Part shown: positions 19,601 through 36,620 of the stretch, one piece after another
Position numbering within the stretch: the first letter of the stretch is position 1
Layout of the letters: the number at the start of each line of letters is the position of its first letter
Assembly (NCBI GenBank): GCA_008933995.1
Contig: WARS01000033.1
Location: 6,131,787 to 6,195,786, forward strand
Length of the DNA stretch: 64,000 nucleotides
Source: Datnioides undecimradiatus
Lineage: Eukaryota; Chordata; Actinopteri; Lobotiformes; Datnioididae
Reading direction: 5' to 3'
The notes under the pieces: generated by a model
The model's database searches: none
The model's input: the letters and a program-made list of their open reading frames with translations, nothing else
Told to the model about the DNA's origin: nothing
Position numbers and translations under genes: made by a program

Positions 19601-22600
19601 AGTGGGATTTCAGGATAAAGATGAATTATAAGTTGATCAAAGCGTGAGACCAAAGAGTCCTTTTCATCACATCGGTTGGGATTATCGTCCCAAACCAGGT
19701 GACCAGCAGGCTTTGAATTCAAAATGGCCCACACCCAGATCTCAAAGCAAACATGACAATCTTCATTGTCTCTTTATTTCCTTCCCACAGATAACAGGAC
19801 CCACATTTAATGTAAACAAAGAAATATATTGGAGTCTTCTTTTTGATAGCGTGTTTGCTCTGATCTCTACAGAATACACACCGTGACTTTTTGAGAGCAC
19901 AGAGACACCTTGATGTTGACAAAGCCGGATAATCGTTGCGTTGTCATTCATTGGACCTGGCATAAAATCTAGTCAACACGGATGTTTTAAAAGCATGACT
20001 AAACCCTGATCTTTGTCACGATCTGACCAGAGAGCAGCTTTCTTCAGGGAGCACCGGCTTTTCGTGGTGCCTGTCTGACTCAGCTTGATGTTTATTCACT
20101 CTGACAGTTTGATTCATGGACTGTGGATGTTGACTTCATGGCATCTGAGTCTGACCCAGATTTACCATCATCTTAACAATGGTCAGACACTTGCACCAGG
20201 TGCAAAACAAGTCATTGACCAATCAGGAGTTGTGCGATGAGCGCATTTTAAATGTTCCTGCATGCTTCACCAACCTGAGGAGGGAAGACGTAGTCGGCCA
20301 CATCCCAGACCCTCTCGGTTCCGTTCACATTGGTGTAGCCCACTCCCTTCATTTTACTGAAGACGGAGCTTACTGCTGTGTCTGTCGACTGGTAGCCTTT
20401 CTCGTAGATGAACACCCACCTGTAAGAGAGACGTAAAGCGTCCTGTCAGACCTGTCATCACCCCAGACTCTCACTCCACCCAAGCCAGCTGTCAATCCAA
20501 CCCCACAGGCAAGGGCATGTATAACGGTGATGTTGACATTCTGCACAGCAATCCCACATGCCAGGAGCATTCCTCACAGGGACAGATGTGCAAGTGACTG
20601 TGGTTGTGCAATGTCAGGATGGTATTCATCCCTTTACTCCCACTAAGACAAATCTGACATATGGATTCTCAGTATACATGCATTTACTAATATTTATTAA
20701 TATAATATAATGTAATATTAATTCATATAATACTTTATTTTAAATAAATTATTATAGCAATTTATTTCAAACAAAATATTGTACCGACTGCGCAGAAAGT
20801 GGAAGTGTCTCAGACAGAAAGTAAATAATATGCTTGATCACAGCTGTGTTTCATATGGGTGTGTGGCCTGTGGGAAATAGTGAAACTTTCACAGCTGATA
20901 GCGCAGATCCACAGGGAAAAGGTCTCATGAATCGTTTATCTTGCTGATTTTGCAAAGCTCTTTGCCGCATACATGTTAAAAATTTGTTATTGGGATTGGC
21001 ATTTTCAAGAAATGTTGTATTGAGGCATCAGCCTGCGTATTAATCAGTACAAACGGATGCGAACTGTCCTCTTTGAAGTATACTGATATATTGTTAAGGG
21101 GCTGATAGTAACTGAGTTAATTTCCTGTAAGATAAGGTATTCGCACTTTGCGTCAGAATATTTATTTTAAGCTATACTTCCTTCATGCTATACTTCAGAC
21201 AGAACATTGTGGGTTTTGTGTTTCAATATTCATTAGAAAGCTATAGTTACTTTTCAGTCTGTACGTTGTAAAAGAGAAGTGAGCTTCTGAAACAAGCTGC
21301 AAACCAAACCAGTGGTTCCCAGCGTTTTGGCTTGTTCCCAGTCACCCACTTGTCACTTTTCATATGTCATATATGTTGTCCACCAAAGGCGCATTTCCTC
21401 TTTAAACTTCGCTCATATGGTTTCTTTTTAACAACTCTCAGAAACCAAAAGTCAAACCTATTCCACATTTCACAGAAAGCAGAAGATGTTGAGAAATGTC
21501 AATAAACAGCCCATCACCCCCAAGGTTGGGACTTCGCCTGCAGCAGCTGCTATAGTCATATTATGTTTACGCATTAATGCATCAGCATTAACAATTTGAA
21601 TATACTTGTTTGAGACTTTTTACTTTAGGGTTGGGTTTTGAAAGCAGGACCTTTACATAAAATGAAGTATTGTTTAATTGTTTTGATTAGTTTTTAATTA
21701 GTATTATTAATTCATGGTTTTATGGTATTTTCACTTCATATTGCACACGTTAAATGTTGCAGATGCATTCAAATATTGGTAGAAAAGTGCACGCATGTGG
21801 GTCTGGGTTCATTAAGAGGAAGTGCATAAAAGCTTTGTTACACAGAAGTATTCTCATTAAGTAAAACCCCGTTTTACAGTACAAGTACTAGTGCAGTTTG
21901 ATCTCTGCAGCGTGAACCTTCTATCTGTGTGTCTTGCCAGGAAGTATGGATAACAGCTGGTGTGCACAGGGAAGATACTGTGTACACACACACACACACA
22001 CACACACATACATGCAGAGCTATTTTATATAGGGTGTTTGAAAAGCAATTACCCCCTGGCAGAAAGCCTACAGAGCAACATGTATTGCAGCACACGTTCA
22101 TTTGTCTGTGGACAATGAAAGCCCCTCACAGCAACAGATGAACAGGAACATCTTTCAAACTGCAGACTGAAATCAAGTGTGCACAATGAGCTAAAAGCCA
22201 CAACTTCTATCAGTAAGGCAGATCAAATTATGCAAGCTGGAACTTATGTCGAGGAGGAACTAGAGAAAAAAAAAAAAATAGAGCACATTAATGGAATAAA
22301 GAAACCCGTGAGCGTGAAATAATGGACGGATCTTCCAAAACAGCAGTCTAAGTGAGATCTGTATCTGCTCCGACAGAAGGAGGCAGGGAGGCACGGAGGA
22401 GGCTGCTTGATGTGTGGAGGGCTTTTCTGTCTCTCCCCTATACTGTGGCTCTGAGATTAGTGTTCATTTTATAAAGACAAATAAGAACTGGGGGGGGCAA
22501 TCTGCATGATGTGTCAAGTGACAAGACGGGAATTAATTAAGACAATAGTAACTGTGGTTTGCTGAGGCTGCCGTCCTCAGTTGAATTAGTCTTCGCCTTT

Positions 22601-23652
22601 TGACTTCATTATGAGATTTTCAGCTCAAATGTTTTCAGAAGCAATCGTAGGGGAGAGAGATTTATGCGGAGCACCATCTGGTATGTGTACTCCCAAACCA
22701 TGCACCTTCCAAACATGCATCGTTTTTCATATGAGTTGTCAGGGGAGATACCAAAAGCACAAAAAACATATCTGTAAAAAAACAACAATTTATCCCTCAT
22801 TTCTGACCATTACACTTTCGAAAAGAAAAAAGAAAAGCAGTGCAAAACACTGCAACTGGAACCAAATCCACTATTTCTGACAAGACAGCCTGAACTGGTT
22901 CACCGGTTCACTGCTAGAGCTTGAGAGACACACGGTGACTCCTGCTCCGACCTGACAGCCTGCTGCATGAATCCTGGAGACGAGAATCTGGGCAGCTTTA
23001 TAATCACATCTCCCTCCATGCCCATTACGGGCCTTAATGCTGGCTGATGGCTGCAAACGGCAGGTGACAGGAGGGGAGCTCTGTCATACCCGAGCAGTCC
23101 TAATATGTAAAGAAAAGGCACTGTGGCTGCTTTGCCTTTTCTTTACCTCAGTGCACTGCGCAAGGTGAAAGCACATTCTGTGCTTACTACAGGTTAAGAT
23201 TTGTTAAGGTTTGGAAAGACGGGAAGGGTCTGAGGTAAGGGTTAGGGTTGAGGTTAAGAAGGAATCGTGATCTGACTCAGAAGAATGTCAGGATAAGAGC
23301 ATGAAAACCAACCAGGGGCCAGTTCCAATCGGGTCAGGTCAGCTTAGCTGGTTCCCGCTTTTGGGGTTTTTTTTTTTTATTTAAAAAAAAGAAAAAAAAC
23401 AATAACCTCGCCAATAGCAAGGGAGGGATTTCTTCAATTTGGGTTTTTCTCACACATTGTTTGGTCACCATCAGTGTCACCAGCAGAAGGTAGCACATCT
23501 CTTTGCCGGATGGCAGCGAATTGGGCAGCGCTTGATTGTTATCTGTGTTAGCATATGCCTGAGCCTGTTCATCACACACTGCTCCTCAGGTTCTGCTGCT
23601 CAGAGGTGCAGGCGCGCGTGTGTGCAGAAGCAGCACACACGCACACACGCAC

Positions 23653-23698
<46 letters not shown>

Positions 23699-24453
23699 CC
23701 ACTCAGACACCCACTCAGACATGTGCATGAACACGGAGTTACTTGTAACTGACAAAAGCAGAAAACTAGAAGCTGTCCTGTGATGTGGGGCCACAGCGGA
23801 TTTCCAGTGAATGACTCCAGCGTCTCAAAGCAGGCTTGTGCGTAAGTTGACAAACACGCTGGCTCTCCTTGTCTCAACTTGTAAAGGCCAGATCACAAAA
23901 CTTATCTGGTCTCTGAATCTGCCATCACTCGATTGTTTCTTTTTTGTGTGCTCTGCAGTTCCTACTTGCAGTGTTAATAACATCTGGCAAGTTACAATTT
24001 GTATCCCTGACCCTTGGAAGAACCCTCCAGGATCTAAAAAAGATGTCTCCTTTTTAAAAATGATAATCTTATAACAATTCAAACAGTACATGCTGCTTTT
24101 TTTTTTATCATGCTTTGCAAATTAAGACGTTCGGGTTATGTAACTTTAGTGGCTGGAATTCGCGGGGTCACTCTGAGAGGTCATTTTACACCAGGCTGCA
24201 CCACAAACGAGTTGAAACATGCGATGCGGATAATGCATACCCTCTCTGCGCTCCGGTGTCCCTGATGCCTGTCCAAACAGCAAAACAACTCAAAAGGATG
24301 AACGTGTTGGTCTTACCCGATGATATAGGCCAGGACCCCCAGCTGGATCAGACGGCATACCACTCCCACCCTCCTGTTCCGCACCAGCACCTGCCGGGGG
24401 GTCTCATACTCAAAGAAGAAGTCAGAGAGGGCGTTTGTGATTTGGCTCTTCAT
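13682..24453 (-). CDS. p2rx1: P2X purinoceptor 1, ATP-gated cation channel
   Basis: P2X1 is a trimeric plasma-membrane channel opened by extracellular ATP. Twelve - strand exons join in phase: 24317-24453 (ATG), 20275-20419, 18105-18176, 17694-17763, 16380-16467, 16163-16243, 15199-15340, 14965-15110, 14598-14688, 14448-14513, 14260-14355 and 13682-13831 (TGA), giving 427 residues against about 399 in human. Seen in order: N-terminal [17 protein letters not shown]1 ([18 protein letters not shown]), the ATP-binding SKMKG lysines, DVADYVFP, the extracellular cysteines, [19 protein letters not shown], the ATP-contacting NFR and KVFGIR, TM2 ([20 protein letters not shown]) and the trafficking motif YKNMK (YxxxK). 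[13 protein letters not shown] with FHGLY points to P2RX1 among the P2X family. Exons of 72, 81, 142 and 66 nt match my memory of the human gene. The start gives the family N-terminus. The last exon is the least certain: it is open for 49 codons after a good acceptor. Confidence 0.93.
14793..14905 (+). repeat. Interspersed repeat A, fragment
   Basis: It starts with tandem GCTAAGCTAAGCTAA followed by GCTGGCTTTAGCTTCAT and CAACTCTCAGTCAG. This is a partial copy of the same element seen at 18550, 19216, 50160 and 50600. Lies in a p2rx1 intron. I remember the consensus as a common percomorph short repeat but assign no family name. Confidence 0.6.
15687..16041. mobile_element. Non-autonomous DNA transposon (MITE) with TTAA ends
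   Basis: The segment opens with TTAAAGGGCTACTA (15687-15700) and closes with its exact inverse complement (16028-16041). It is about 355 bp long with no coding capacity and sits in the p2rx1 intron between exons 6 and 7. The outermost TTAA can be read as a target-site duplication, as in piggyBac-like elements, with AGGGCTACTA as terminal repeat. A TWA-duplicating (PIF/Harbinger) reading is also possible because the tip is palindromic. Confidence 0.6.
18550..18660 (+). repeat. Interspersed repeat A, fragment
   Basis: GAGTTAAGCTAACCGGCTGCTGGCTTCAGC is followed by TACATACAGACC. It covers the middle part of repeat A in + orientation within a p2rx1 intron. Confidence 0.6.
19216..19380 (+). repeat. 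Interspersed repeat A, near-complete copy
   Basis: In order: GGTGCTGGTAGGCAGGA, GCTGTTTCCCCTGTCTTTATGC, GCTAAGCTAAGCTAACC, the CTAGCTGTATCTTGAA block, CTCATCTAAATCTCAGCAAGGATGCAA and TTCCCCAAAATATAT. This is the fullest of the copies in the p2rx1 introns and serves as reference for the others in this window. Confidence 0.65.
21310..21540. mobile_element. Decayed hAT-like DNA transposon fragment
   Basis: It starts CAGTGGTTCCCAGCGTTTTGG, the usual hAT-type tip. A degraded inverted counterpart (GGTTGGGACTTCGCCTG) ends it about 230 bp later. It has no coding capacity and lies in the first p2rx1 intron. The terminal match is imperfect, so the right border is approximate. Confidence 0.45.
21984..22009. 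repeat. (CA)n microsatellite
   Basis: About 13 AC units in the first p2rx1 intron. Confidence 0.95.
23633..23725. repeat. (CA)n microsatellite with short tandem tail
   Basis: A long CA tract interrupted by G near its left end is followed by two-and-a-half copies of a 12-nt unit, ACACCCACTCAG. The unit is a degenerate extension of the microsatellite, not a CRISPR or coding repeat. Confidence 0.85.
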
Positions 24454-24463
24454 CTTCTCTCAT
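24422..24463 (-). promoter_or_regulatory. p2rx1: Overlapping upstream ORF in the p2rx1 leader
   Basis: An out-of-frame ATG lies 10 nt upstream of the chosen p2rx1 start. It opens a 13-codon frame ([13 protein letters not shown]) that ends inside the p2rx1 coding sequence. Its Kozak context is weak (C at -3), while the main ATG has A at -3, so leaky scanning would be expected. Whether the real transcript starts upstream of it is not known from sequence. Confidence 0.45.
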
Positions 24464-24666
24464 CGGCTGGACCCACAGAGAAGAGGGTCTCTCTCTTCAC
24501 CCCGCTTGCATAAAAAAAAAACAAACAAACAGTTGGGCTCCACTTCTCCTCCCGCTCGCCTCTGCCTCGTACCTCACCAGTGGCAAAGGTCCTCTGCCTC
24601 CTCTCATAAGTAGCGTCTGACGCGCTTCATCAGAAGTCCTGAAGTGTAGGACTTCCTCCTTCCCTC

Positions 24667-24752
24667 ACTGCTCTCCCTCTCTCTCTCTCTCTCTCACTCT
24701 CTCTCTCTCACTCTCTCACTCTCTCTCTCGCTCTCTCTCTCTCTCTCTGGGT
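24667..24752. repeat. (CT)n low-complexity tract near the p2rx1 5' end
   Basis: About 85 nt of CTCTCT with occasional CA or CG interruptions, 0.2-0.3 kb upstream of the p2rx1 start codon. It reads as GAGA repeats on the gene strand. It may lie in the promoter or the leader; no TATA box was fixed. Confidence 0.8.
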
Positions 24753-25899
24753 GACTCTCCTTGTAGTCATTCTCGTTTGTCCATCCTCCCATTCACACCA
24801 CTGCTTCTCCTGGCTTTGCAGTGCATCTCCCCTCTCTTTCACTCTTGCACATGTTTAGAGTAAATGCCGTGAGGGAATTCACTCCGGACTACTTTGCAAG
24901 TTCAGATAACTCAGCAGCTGCCACACAAGCAGTGGAACCCCTCCTCTCTGTGTTTGCATACAAACCTTATCGTTTCCACTGACACTCTTCTTCCTGCATG
25001 CCTCGCAAAGACAGAAACCACAAATGCTCACCACAAACACACAGTGTATATGACCCAGTTTGGTTTGTTTGCCTACCCTCAAACCACCTTTTGCAGACAG
25101 TAAGCCTTCTTTGTTTTATCATAATTTGTGTGTGTTTGGGTGCATATACCGAGAGGTGCTTTGCATTCATAATCAAAGAACACTGCAACACCGGATCATA
25201 ATGAAATGAGTCCTCCTGTTTCAGTTTGAATAAGAAAACGGTCAAAACATTAAGAACACTGCATGCAAGGTTCCCCGTCCGTAAAATGTTTTTCGCACTT
25301 GTGTTCACTGCTGTCTAATCTGCAGAGATTAGCAACAGAGAACATCTTATTTTGGAATCATGTTTAAAATCCCGGTCTAAATCTGGTTAAAGCCTATTCC
25401 AGGCGACATACAAATATACGTTGGAACGTTGGAATTTGCCACAAAATGGCCATGACTCAAATTTGGTAGGATTGCGAGGATTTGGCAGGATCGGAAGGAT
25501 TTCGCGAAGGATTGCAAAAACAGGTCGTATGACAATCTAAATAATAACCTTAAATGCTCAAGAAGACACAGTGTGATGTCTGCCAGTTGACAAGCGGCTA
25601 TTTTTAAAGCGGCATTGATCATTGAAATAGTGCACAGTTAATTGTGTGGATTTCTCCTCTGCATTGGACAAAGACTGGGAAAAGTGTCAGAGTGGGAAGT
25701 GACTTCTTTGTGTGCTCCACATTTTATTCTGTTCACCTCGTTTGTATTTGAGGTGGGCGCAAAAACCTGCACAAATAGATTCGAAACTAGCTGCACGGGC
25801 TGACGCTGCTGCATGTGGTTGAGAAGTTATTTGGTTGAAATAACCCTTTGAACAGAAAGGCGGTGGGGTGAGAGCTTGATCCTTACAGCTGGTGTGGTC

Positions 25900-26195
25900 A
25901 ACCCATTCCATCATGACAATGCCACCATGCGAACTTTTCCATGTGCATCATCTTAGTTTAGTGTACAAGCACGCTAACATTGGCTCATTACCCCTAATTT
26001 ATATTATGACCTGCTGGTGGTGCTCAATGAAATGCCAAGACGAACCAAAGTTAGTTAGGATGTATCCACTGGGGATCATGACAGCTTGCAATGGCAATTC
26101 ACCTCTTAGTGGCTGAGATATTTTTGTCTTGATCATATGAGTGGACCAACTAACAGACGGACCAACATAGCCATGTTACTAGTGTGGCTAAAATG
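25900..26195 (-). repeat. Interspersed repeat B, inverted copy
   Basis: On the + strand it reads CATCTTAGTTTAGTGTACAA, GCACGCTAACATTGGCTCATTA, CTGGTGGTGCTCAATGAAA, CCAAAGTTAGTTAGGATG, GTGGCTGAGATATTTTTGTCTTG and GTGTGGCTAAAA. This is the reverse complement of the element seen at 46110 and 47870, sharing the TTAGCATGCTAAC-type core and the CAAAGTT...GATGAAT block. Confidence 0.6.
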
Positions 26196-26978
26196 GCAAT
26201 TCTAGTTATACAGGAGAAGATGAAGAGACTTAAAATCCCAAGCTTCAACACAAAGATCAATCTGGATGTAAGTTGGAGTTATTTTAAACGACTTCCATGG
26301 CCGTCTGATCAGTGTGGCATCAGACTGACAGAAAAATGGAGGTTTACAGTAACTTGTAACGTGCTGTCCTCAAGTCTCCCAACGCTTGGCCTCTGATCAT
26401 CATCTTTATTAATGTAGAACGTTTCATCAGACAGGAAGTGCTCTCTTTTTCTCTTTCGCTTTCTCTCTTTCAAAGAAAGGAAAGAGTAGGTGAAGATTAT
26501 TACATATATTGCTCCACCCTATGGGACTGACCCAACAATATAGGTTACATTACTACACTCCTTCCTGGAAACCAAGCCACAAAGCATTAGTTACCACATT
26601 TCCAGTGTATTGTCAACCTGTTCCTCTGTCTAGAACTTGCCAGTGCTTGAACTTACCCAGAAGACCTCTCAAACGATAATGTGTCCTCAAAACTCGTCCC
26701 GTGATTATACGATGAAATGGGTGGCCATTCGCTTAATTCCCTCGACCATTATAGAGTTAAAGTTTTATAATTAGCCCACCCCCGGGCTCCGGATGTAAAT
26801 GATGTGGCTTAAAATCAGAACTGTTGACACGCTGACCAGGGGCAGGAGAGGGTGATAATAATATGTCTAATTGCTCTTTATTAAGGCGAGAACATCACGA
26901 GAACATCGTTTCACTGTCAATCTTTTTCTTCTGAAGGGCCAACATATTCAGGCTATTAAAGACATATACTCAAATAAC

Positions 26979-27405
26979 AGCTTTAAAAGATATAGTTTGG
27001 GGTTGTTAAGAACCCCTCCATAGCACCCGAATTATACCACCTCAAAGTGCTTTCTTTACCACCAGACAAAAATGGTAATTTTACATAGCAGAGCACATTA
27101 TTTATTTTTAGTTCATTATCAGTGATCTTGACTGGTTAGTTTGTTTGTATAGTTATGAGACATTGGTGAGTCTGAATGAGCTGTGTTCTTTAAAAAAAAT
27201 GTGTTTTGCTGTGGACCAAGTCCATAGTTTTACATCTCTGAGCTTCCAACGCTGATACTCCTGCTGTTTCTCCAAATTTGGAGCATGCTGATCTCCATTT
27301 ACTGCAGTTAATACACTGACTACTGACTACCCCTACAAAAAAAACCCCTCACATGGTCACCATGAGCCACTAATTTCCAACACAGCATATTCCTTTAAAT
27401 ATTCT
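26979..27405. repeat. Possible decayed short element with partial terminal inverted repeats
   Basis: TTTAAAAGATATAGTTTG at the left is weakly inverted against CATATTCCTTTAAAT at the right, about 400 bp apart. The interior has no coding capacity. The ends match only in part, so the borders are a guess. Confidence 0.3.
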
Positions 27406-28020
27406 TGTATCTTTGCTAATACCATAACCTTGAATAATGTGCTGGTTTTGGTTGTAAATCGCGTTTCCTGAAAACATTTTAAAGGGTTTTAATTTTTATT
27501 TATTTATTTATTTTTGTCTGGAGTGTTTTAAAATATGACAACTGTGAAAAACATCTGTCTCGACCGGTCCAAAACGAAACCAACCAGTTGCCTAAATCCA
27601 GCATCAAAAAGGTTATCAGAATCAGAAATAGACAATAGAAAGACTCTATGAAAGAGAGAGATACAAATGATCTGCAACTGGTTCCAAAAGATGAGTTTCA
27701 GTCTGTCTGACTGGGATGTAAAATCACCATATTGCCCTCTAGTGGCTGCACCAAAGACAGGTAACAGGGTCATGACTTTCATTTGGTCGGGGCCCAAAAG
27801 TTATGGAAGATTTAAATTGACTAAACAAAAACAAATTAAAAAAGTGACACAAAATAAATGTTTTGATGTGCATGTAATAATAATTTATTAATAATGTGAA
27901 TCTTTTTAAAAACTGAATGAAGGCGTCATCATTCTGATATGAATTCTCTATTACACAGGAACAGACTGTGCTGCGAGAAGCCGTACAATCAGAGGGGTCT
28001 TCTTCCCAGATTTCTTGGTG

Positions 28021-28224
28021 ACAGCCGATTAGTGTTAGCTAGTGTTAGCCTGGAATAAACTCTACCTGGTTTAGTGGAACAGGGTGAGCTAATGCTAATA
28101 TGTCTGCAAGGACTACTGACAGTCAGCTGTCACGTTTTGTTCTACCAACACAACAAAGTGCGACAGTTCAGAAAACTACCATTAGACGATAGCTAATACA
28201 AGCGTGCTAACACTAATCAGCTGT
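28021..28224. repeat. 19-nt near-perfect inverted repeat pair enclosing about 165 bp
   Basis: ACAGCCGATTAGTGTTAGC at 28021-28039 and GCTAACACTAATCAGCTGT at 28206-28224 are inverse complements with a single mismatch. The spacing (204 bp overall) and absence of coding capacity suggest a MITE, but no clear target duplication is seen. Confidence 0.55.
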
Positions 28225-29340
28225 CAACACACATCTACTCCGATGAGCCCTCAAAGTGTCCATTCATTAAAACTGCAGTCAGTCAGTTACAATGGGAATA
28301 AATGTACAGGAAATGTAAGTGTCCCTGCAGCTGACAGCCCACAGGACACTGTTGCAATGTGAAAGGCTGTCTGTCATGGCTGCCATCTGTTTGCTTCATT
28401 GAGAGAATGCATGGACAGGCAAACCAGCTGACTCTTGGGCTCTTTCGCTGACTCTGTTGGCTCCCAGTACACATGAATGAGACTGCATAATTTAATAGAA
28501 TTCATTCATATGGCTCCTTCGGACTTCCCAAATGTTCTTGGACTGAATGGATCAACATCAGCCACTTTACACACGCTCTTTTTCCAACGTTTGTGTTGTG
28601 CAAAAATATGTTTTGGGTTTTTCAGGTGTGTCTCACCTTGCAAACTGCAATACCTTGCACTTCCACAATGCCAAAATTGCTCCACAGCTGCACTCACTTC
28701 CTGTGGGCCTGCTTGTACCTCCTTATGAAAACTAACGACAGCTCTACCCTGACCTCTGCCCGCCATGCAAAAACATTTTTCACTTTGTTCAAGTTTGATA
28801 AAATGAGTCATGGAAAATTCATATCAAGATGTTGACAAGATGAAGACATAAAGATAAATAATTTCTGATTTCAATAAATCAGTTTTTAAATGCATACTTA
28901 CAAAGGGCAATAACTGCATTTCAATTTATTATTTTAATTAGTTCAGGCGTTTGAGGCATTTTTAATCCTCCAAAGTGGATATATGCGTGAATAATAACTA
29001 CAAAAAAAACCCCCAAAACCCCCAAACAAACAAGAAATCATAGCATTGCAATCGAATTGCATTGTGACTGAAACATTATATGCATATATACATAGTGAAA
29101 TAGATACACTGCAGTTTATAATTTTTCTCCTTCATTTCTAAAAATAATATCACAATCGTAAAGAGGAACAAGTACTTAGATTTGGACAAAAAAAAACAAC
29201 GGTAAAAACTGACAAACAATATTACATAGCAACATGAATCATCTGGTAATGCTGCTTCGCTCTGTTTCTCTTCAAGGTTTTGCTGTTTTTAGCCATGCGG
29301 TTTATGAACGTACCTGCCAGTCCGTACTCAGGGTAAAATT

Positions 29341-29550
29341 CATAAGGCAAGCATATGACGTCAAACATCTGCGCCGGGTTTTACCACGTGGGGACGTTTT
29401 TGCAGAGGTAGCAAAACATCCGCAGTGACGCTCGCTTGTCTGTCATCAGTGAGCGTGAATAAAACTTTTTGTTCTCTGTCTTTTCGGCATTAGCAGGACC
29501 TCAGGAAAGAGCCACGAAGCGTCTGCGCCCACGGTCACTTTTTCTAGACC
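29341..29550 (+). promoter_or_regulatory. dhx33: dhx33 promoter/leader with CRE and E-box palindromes
   Basis: Upstream of the dhx33 ATG are a perfect CRE (TGACGTCA, 29356-29363) and, 20 nt on, CCACGTGG (29384-29391), a palindromic CACGTG E-box of the MYC/USF type. No TATA box is seen. The ATG sits in AGACCATGC context. Site function is inferred from the motifs only. Confidence 0.5.
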
Positions 29551-35114
<5,564 letters not shown>

Positions 35115-36620
35115 CCATCAGAGAGGCCGAAGTACGTCCCTCTGCAAGGACACCTCCCTCAAATCAGCCAGCGACTGTAAAACTGGAAAATGTATTCTCT
35201 TCACAAAGCTGAATTTTGACAAAGACACTTGTCTCTATCACACAAGTGCAAACCAGACCAGAACATTTTCCATGCAGTAAACTCTGGATTTCACTACCTC
35301 CCAGCTGACAAGCATTTGGCATGTGTCACTGCAGCAGGAATCTGCATATCGAGGCCTCACAACTTTTGACTTCCTGTTAGACTGTCATTCAGACTTAATA
35401 AGCTCTCTCCTCTGCCTGTTGGTATTCATCTTGCCACCTGTCTGACACCTGAAGAAGAGCCTTTTTGGGCTGTCGTGCATCAATTCTTTCAACATATGCA
35501 TGCAGTTTACCAGCACAGATGTCCTCACGGGAGCACAGCACTTGGAATAAGCAATGTCTTAGCCTGTTATGATTTATGTGTTCATTACTTCTCAAAAATC
35601 TAATGAGATCTAGTAGAATGCTGCTCTCCATGTCGTTTTATCTCACAATAATATTCTACTGAATTGTTAAACCACCCAATGAGACTGAGAAAGTTATGGT
35701 AGACTGGTTAGTTGTAGTTAAGTTTATCTCATTTTGTTCCTTTTCCCTCTAAAATGTCAAGCTGAAAGAATCAGTTCTTGTTTTGAGCTTTCCCAACATG
35801 TTAGTCTTTGGTTTCTACAAAGTGGTCTTAAAGGCTTTTATATATGCAAGGACTTTGTCTTAATCTATGAGATTATGTAATTAGAATACGTCAAACTCAC
35901 CCAGGTTAAAATATGAGGATTTCACATGTCACAGTGACACGAATCCACTTTGATAACCACTGTACATGCAGCACTCAGTCTTGTTATCTTGTGCATGCCT
36001 CTCTTCCCCCCAGTCTATGACTGTATCGCCAGTTTTCCCATGCACATCAGGAGAAGTAGCATGCCTTATTCTCCAGGTTCTGCTCTTTGCTGTTGTGTGT
36101 CCCTCAGCCTCCACACAGACTAACCACAGATGTACGCTGACAACAAATGTATGCAATGCATGGAGATTATAGCCGACGATCTGATCACTCAGGTCTTTCA
36201 TACTTTGTAGAATCGTCACCACGCGGAGGACTAGGACGGATGCTCCTCCTGTCTTTTGTACACGGGACTCAGGATTGTACAATACACACTGTAACATGAA
36301 TAAATTCCACAGACAGTTTCTAACTTTTAGGGATACCAAATGCATCTGCTGTAAAACCGAGGTTGTAAAGCGGTTGTATGTTCAGTGTTTGAATCTCTTA
36401 CGCATCGAGCTGCCCATGTGTTTTACAAGGTTGGGTTGTTTGGTTTTTTTCAAACACAGAGGAACGTAGGCCATTTAAGATCTGCACGTTATAAAGTTTG
36501 TAAGGTCAAATGCACGACTTTGATGAGTTTATGAAGAGTATATTTAATATGATTTGTTAAAGACTTACATAACCATTATTGGTATAATTTCTAATAAAAA
36601 ATACAGTCACTGACCCAAAG
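35115..36620 (+). other. dhx33: dhx33 3' UTR with two poly(A) signals
   Basis: AT-rich sequence without coding potential follows the stop codon. AATAAA occurs at 36299-36304 and again at 36593-36598, giving alternative 3' UTRs of about 1.2 and 1.5 kb. Which one is used cannot be told from sequence. Confidence 0.55.

Larger units (their letters stand above)
24760..29340. other. Gene-free interval between p2rx1 and dhx33
   Basis: The two genes point away from each other across about 4.6 kb. Short open frames on both strands show no family resemblance, no conserved motif and no exon phasing. The interval contains a repeat B copy near 25.9-26.2 kb, a possible decayed element near 27.0-27.4 kb and a 19-nt inverted repeat pair near 28.0-28.2 kb. 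The rest is AT-rich sequence without visible structure. Confidence 0.6.

Noticed and set aside
23633-23725. Regular short repeats resembling a CRISPR array
   Set aside because: The unit is a 12-nt extension of a CA microsatellite without spacers, in a vertebrate genome.
28477-28835. Overlapping open frames on both strands upstream of dhx33
   Set aside because: No conserved motif, no splice sites in phase and no promoter signs; they look like chance frames.
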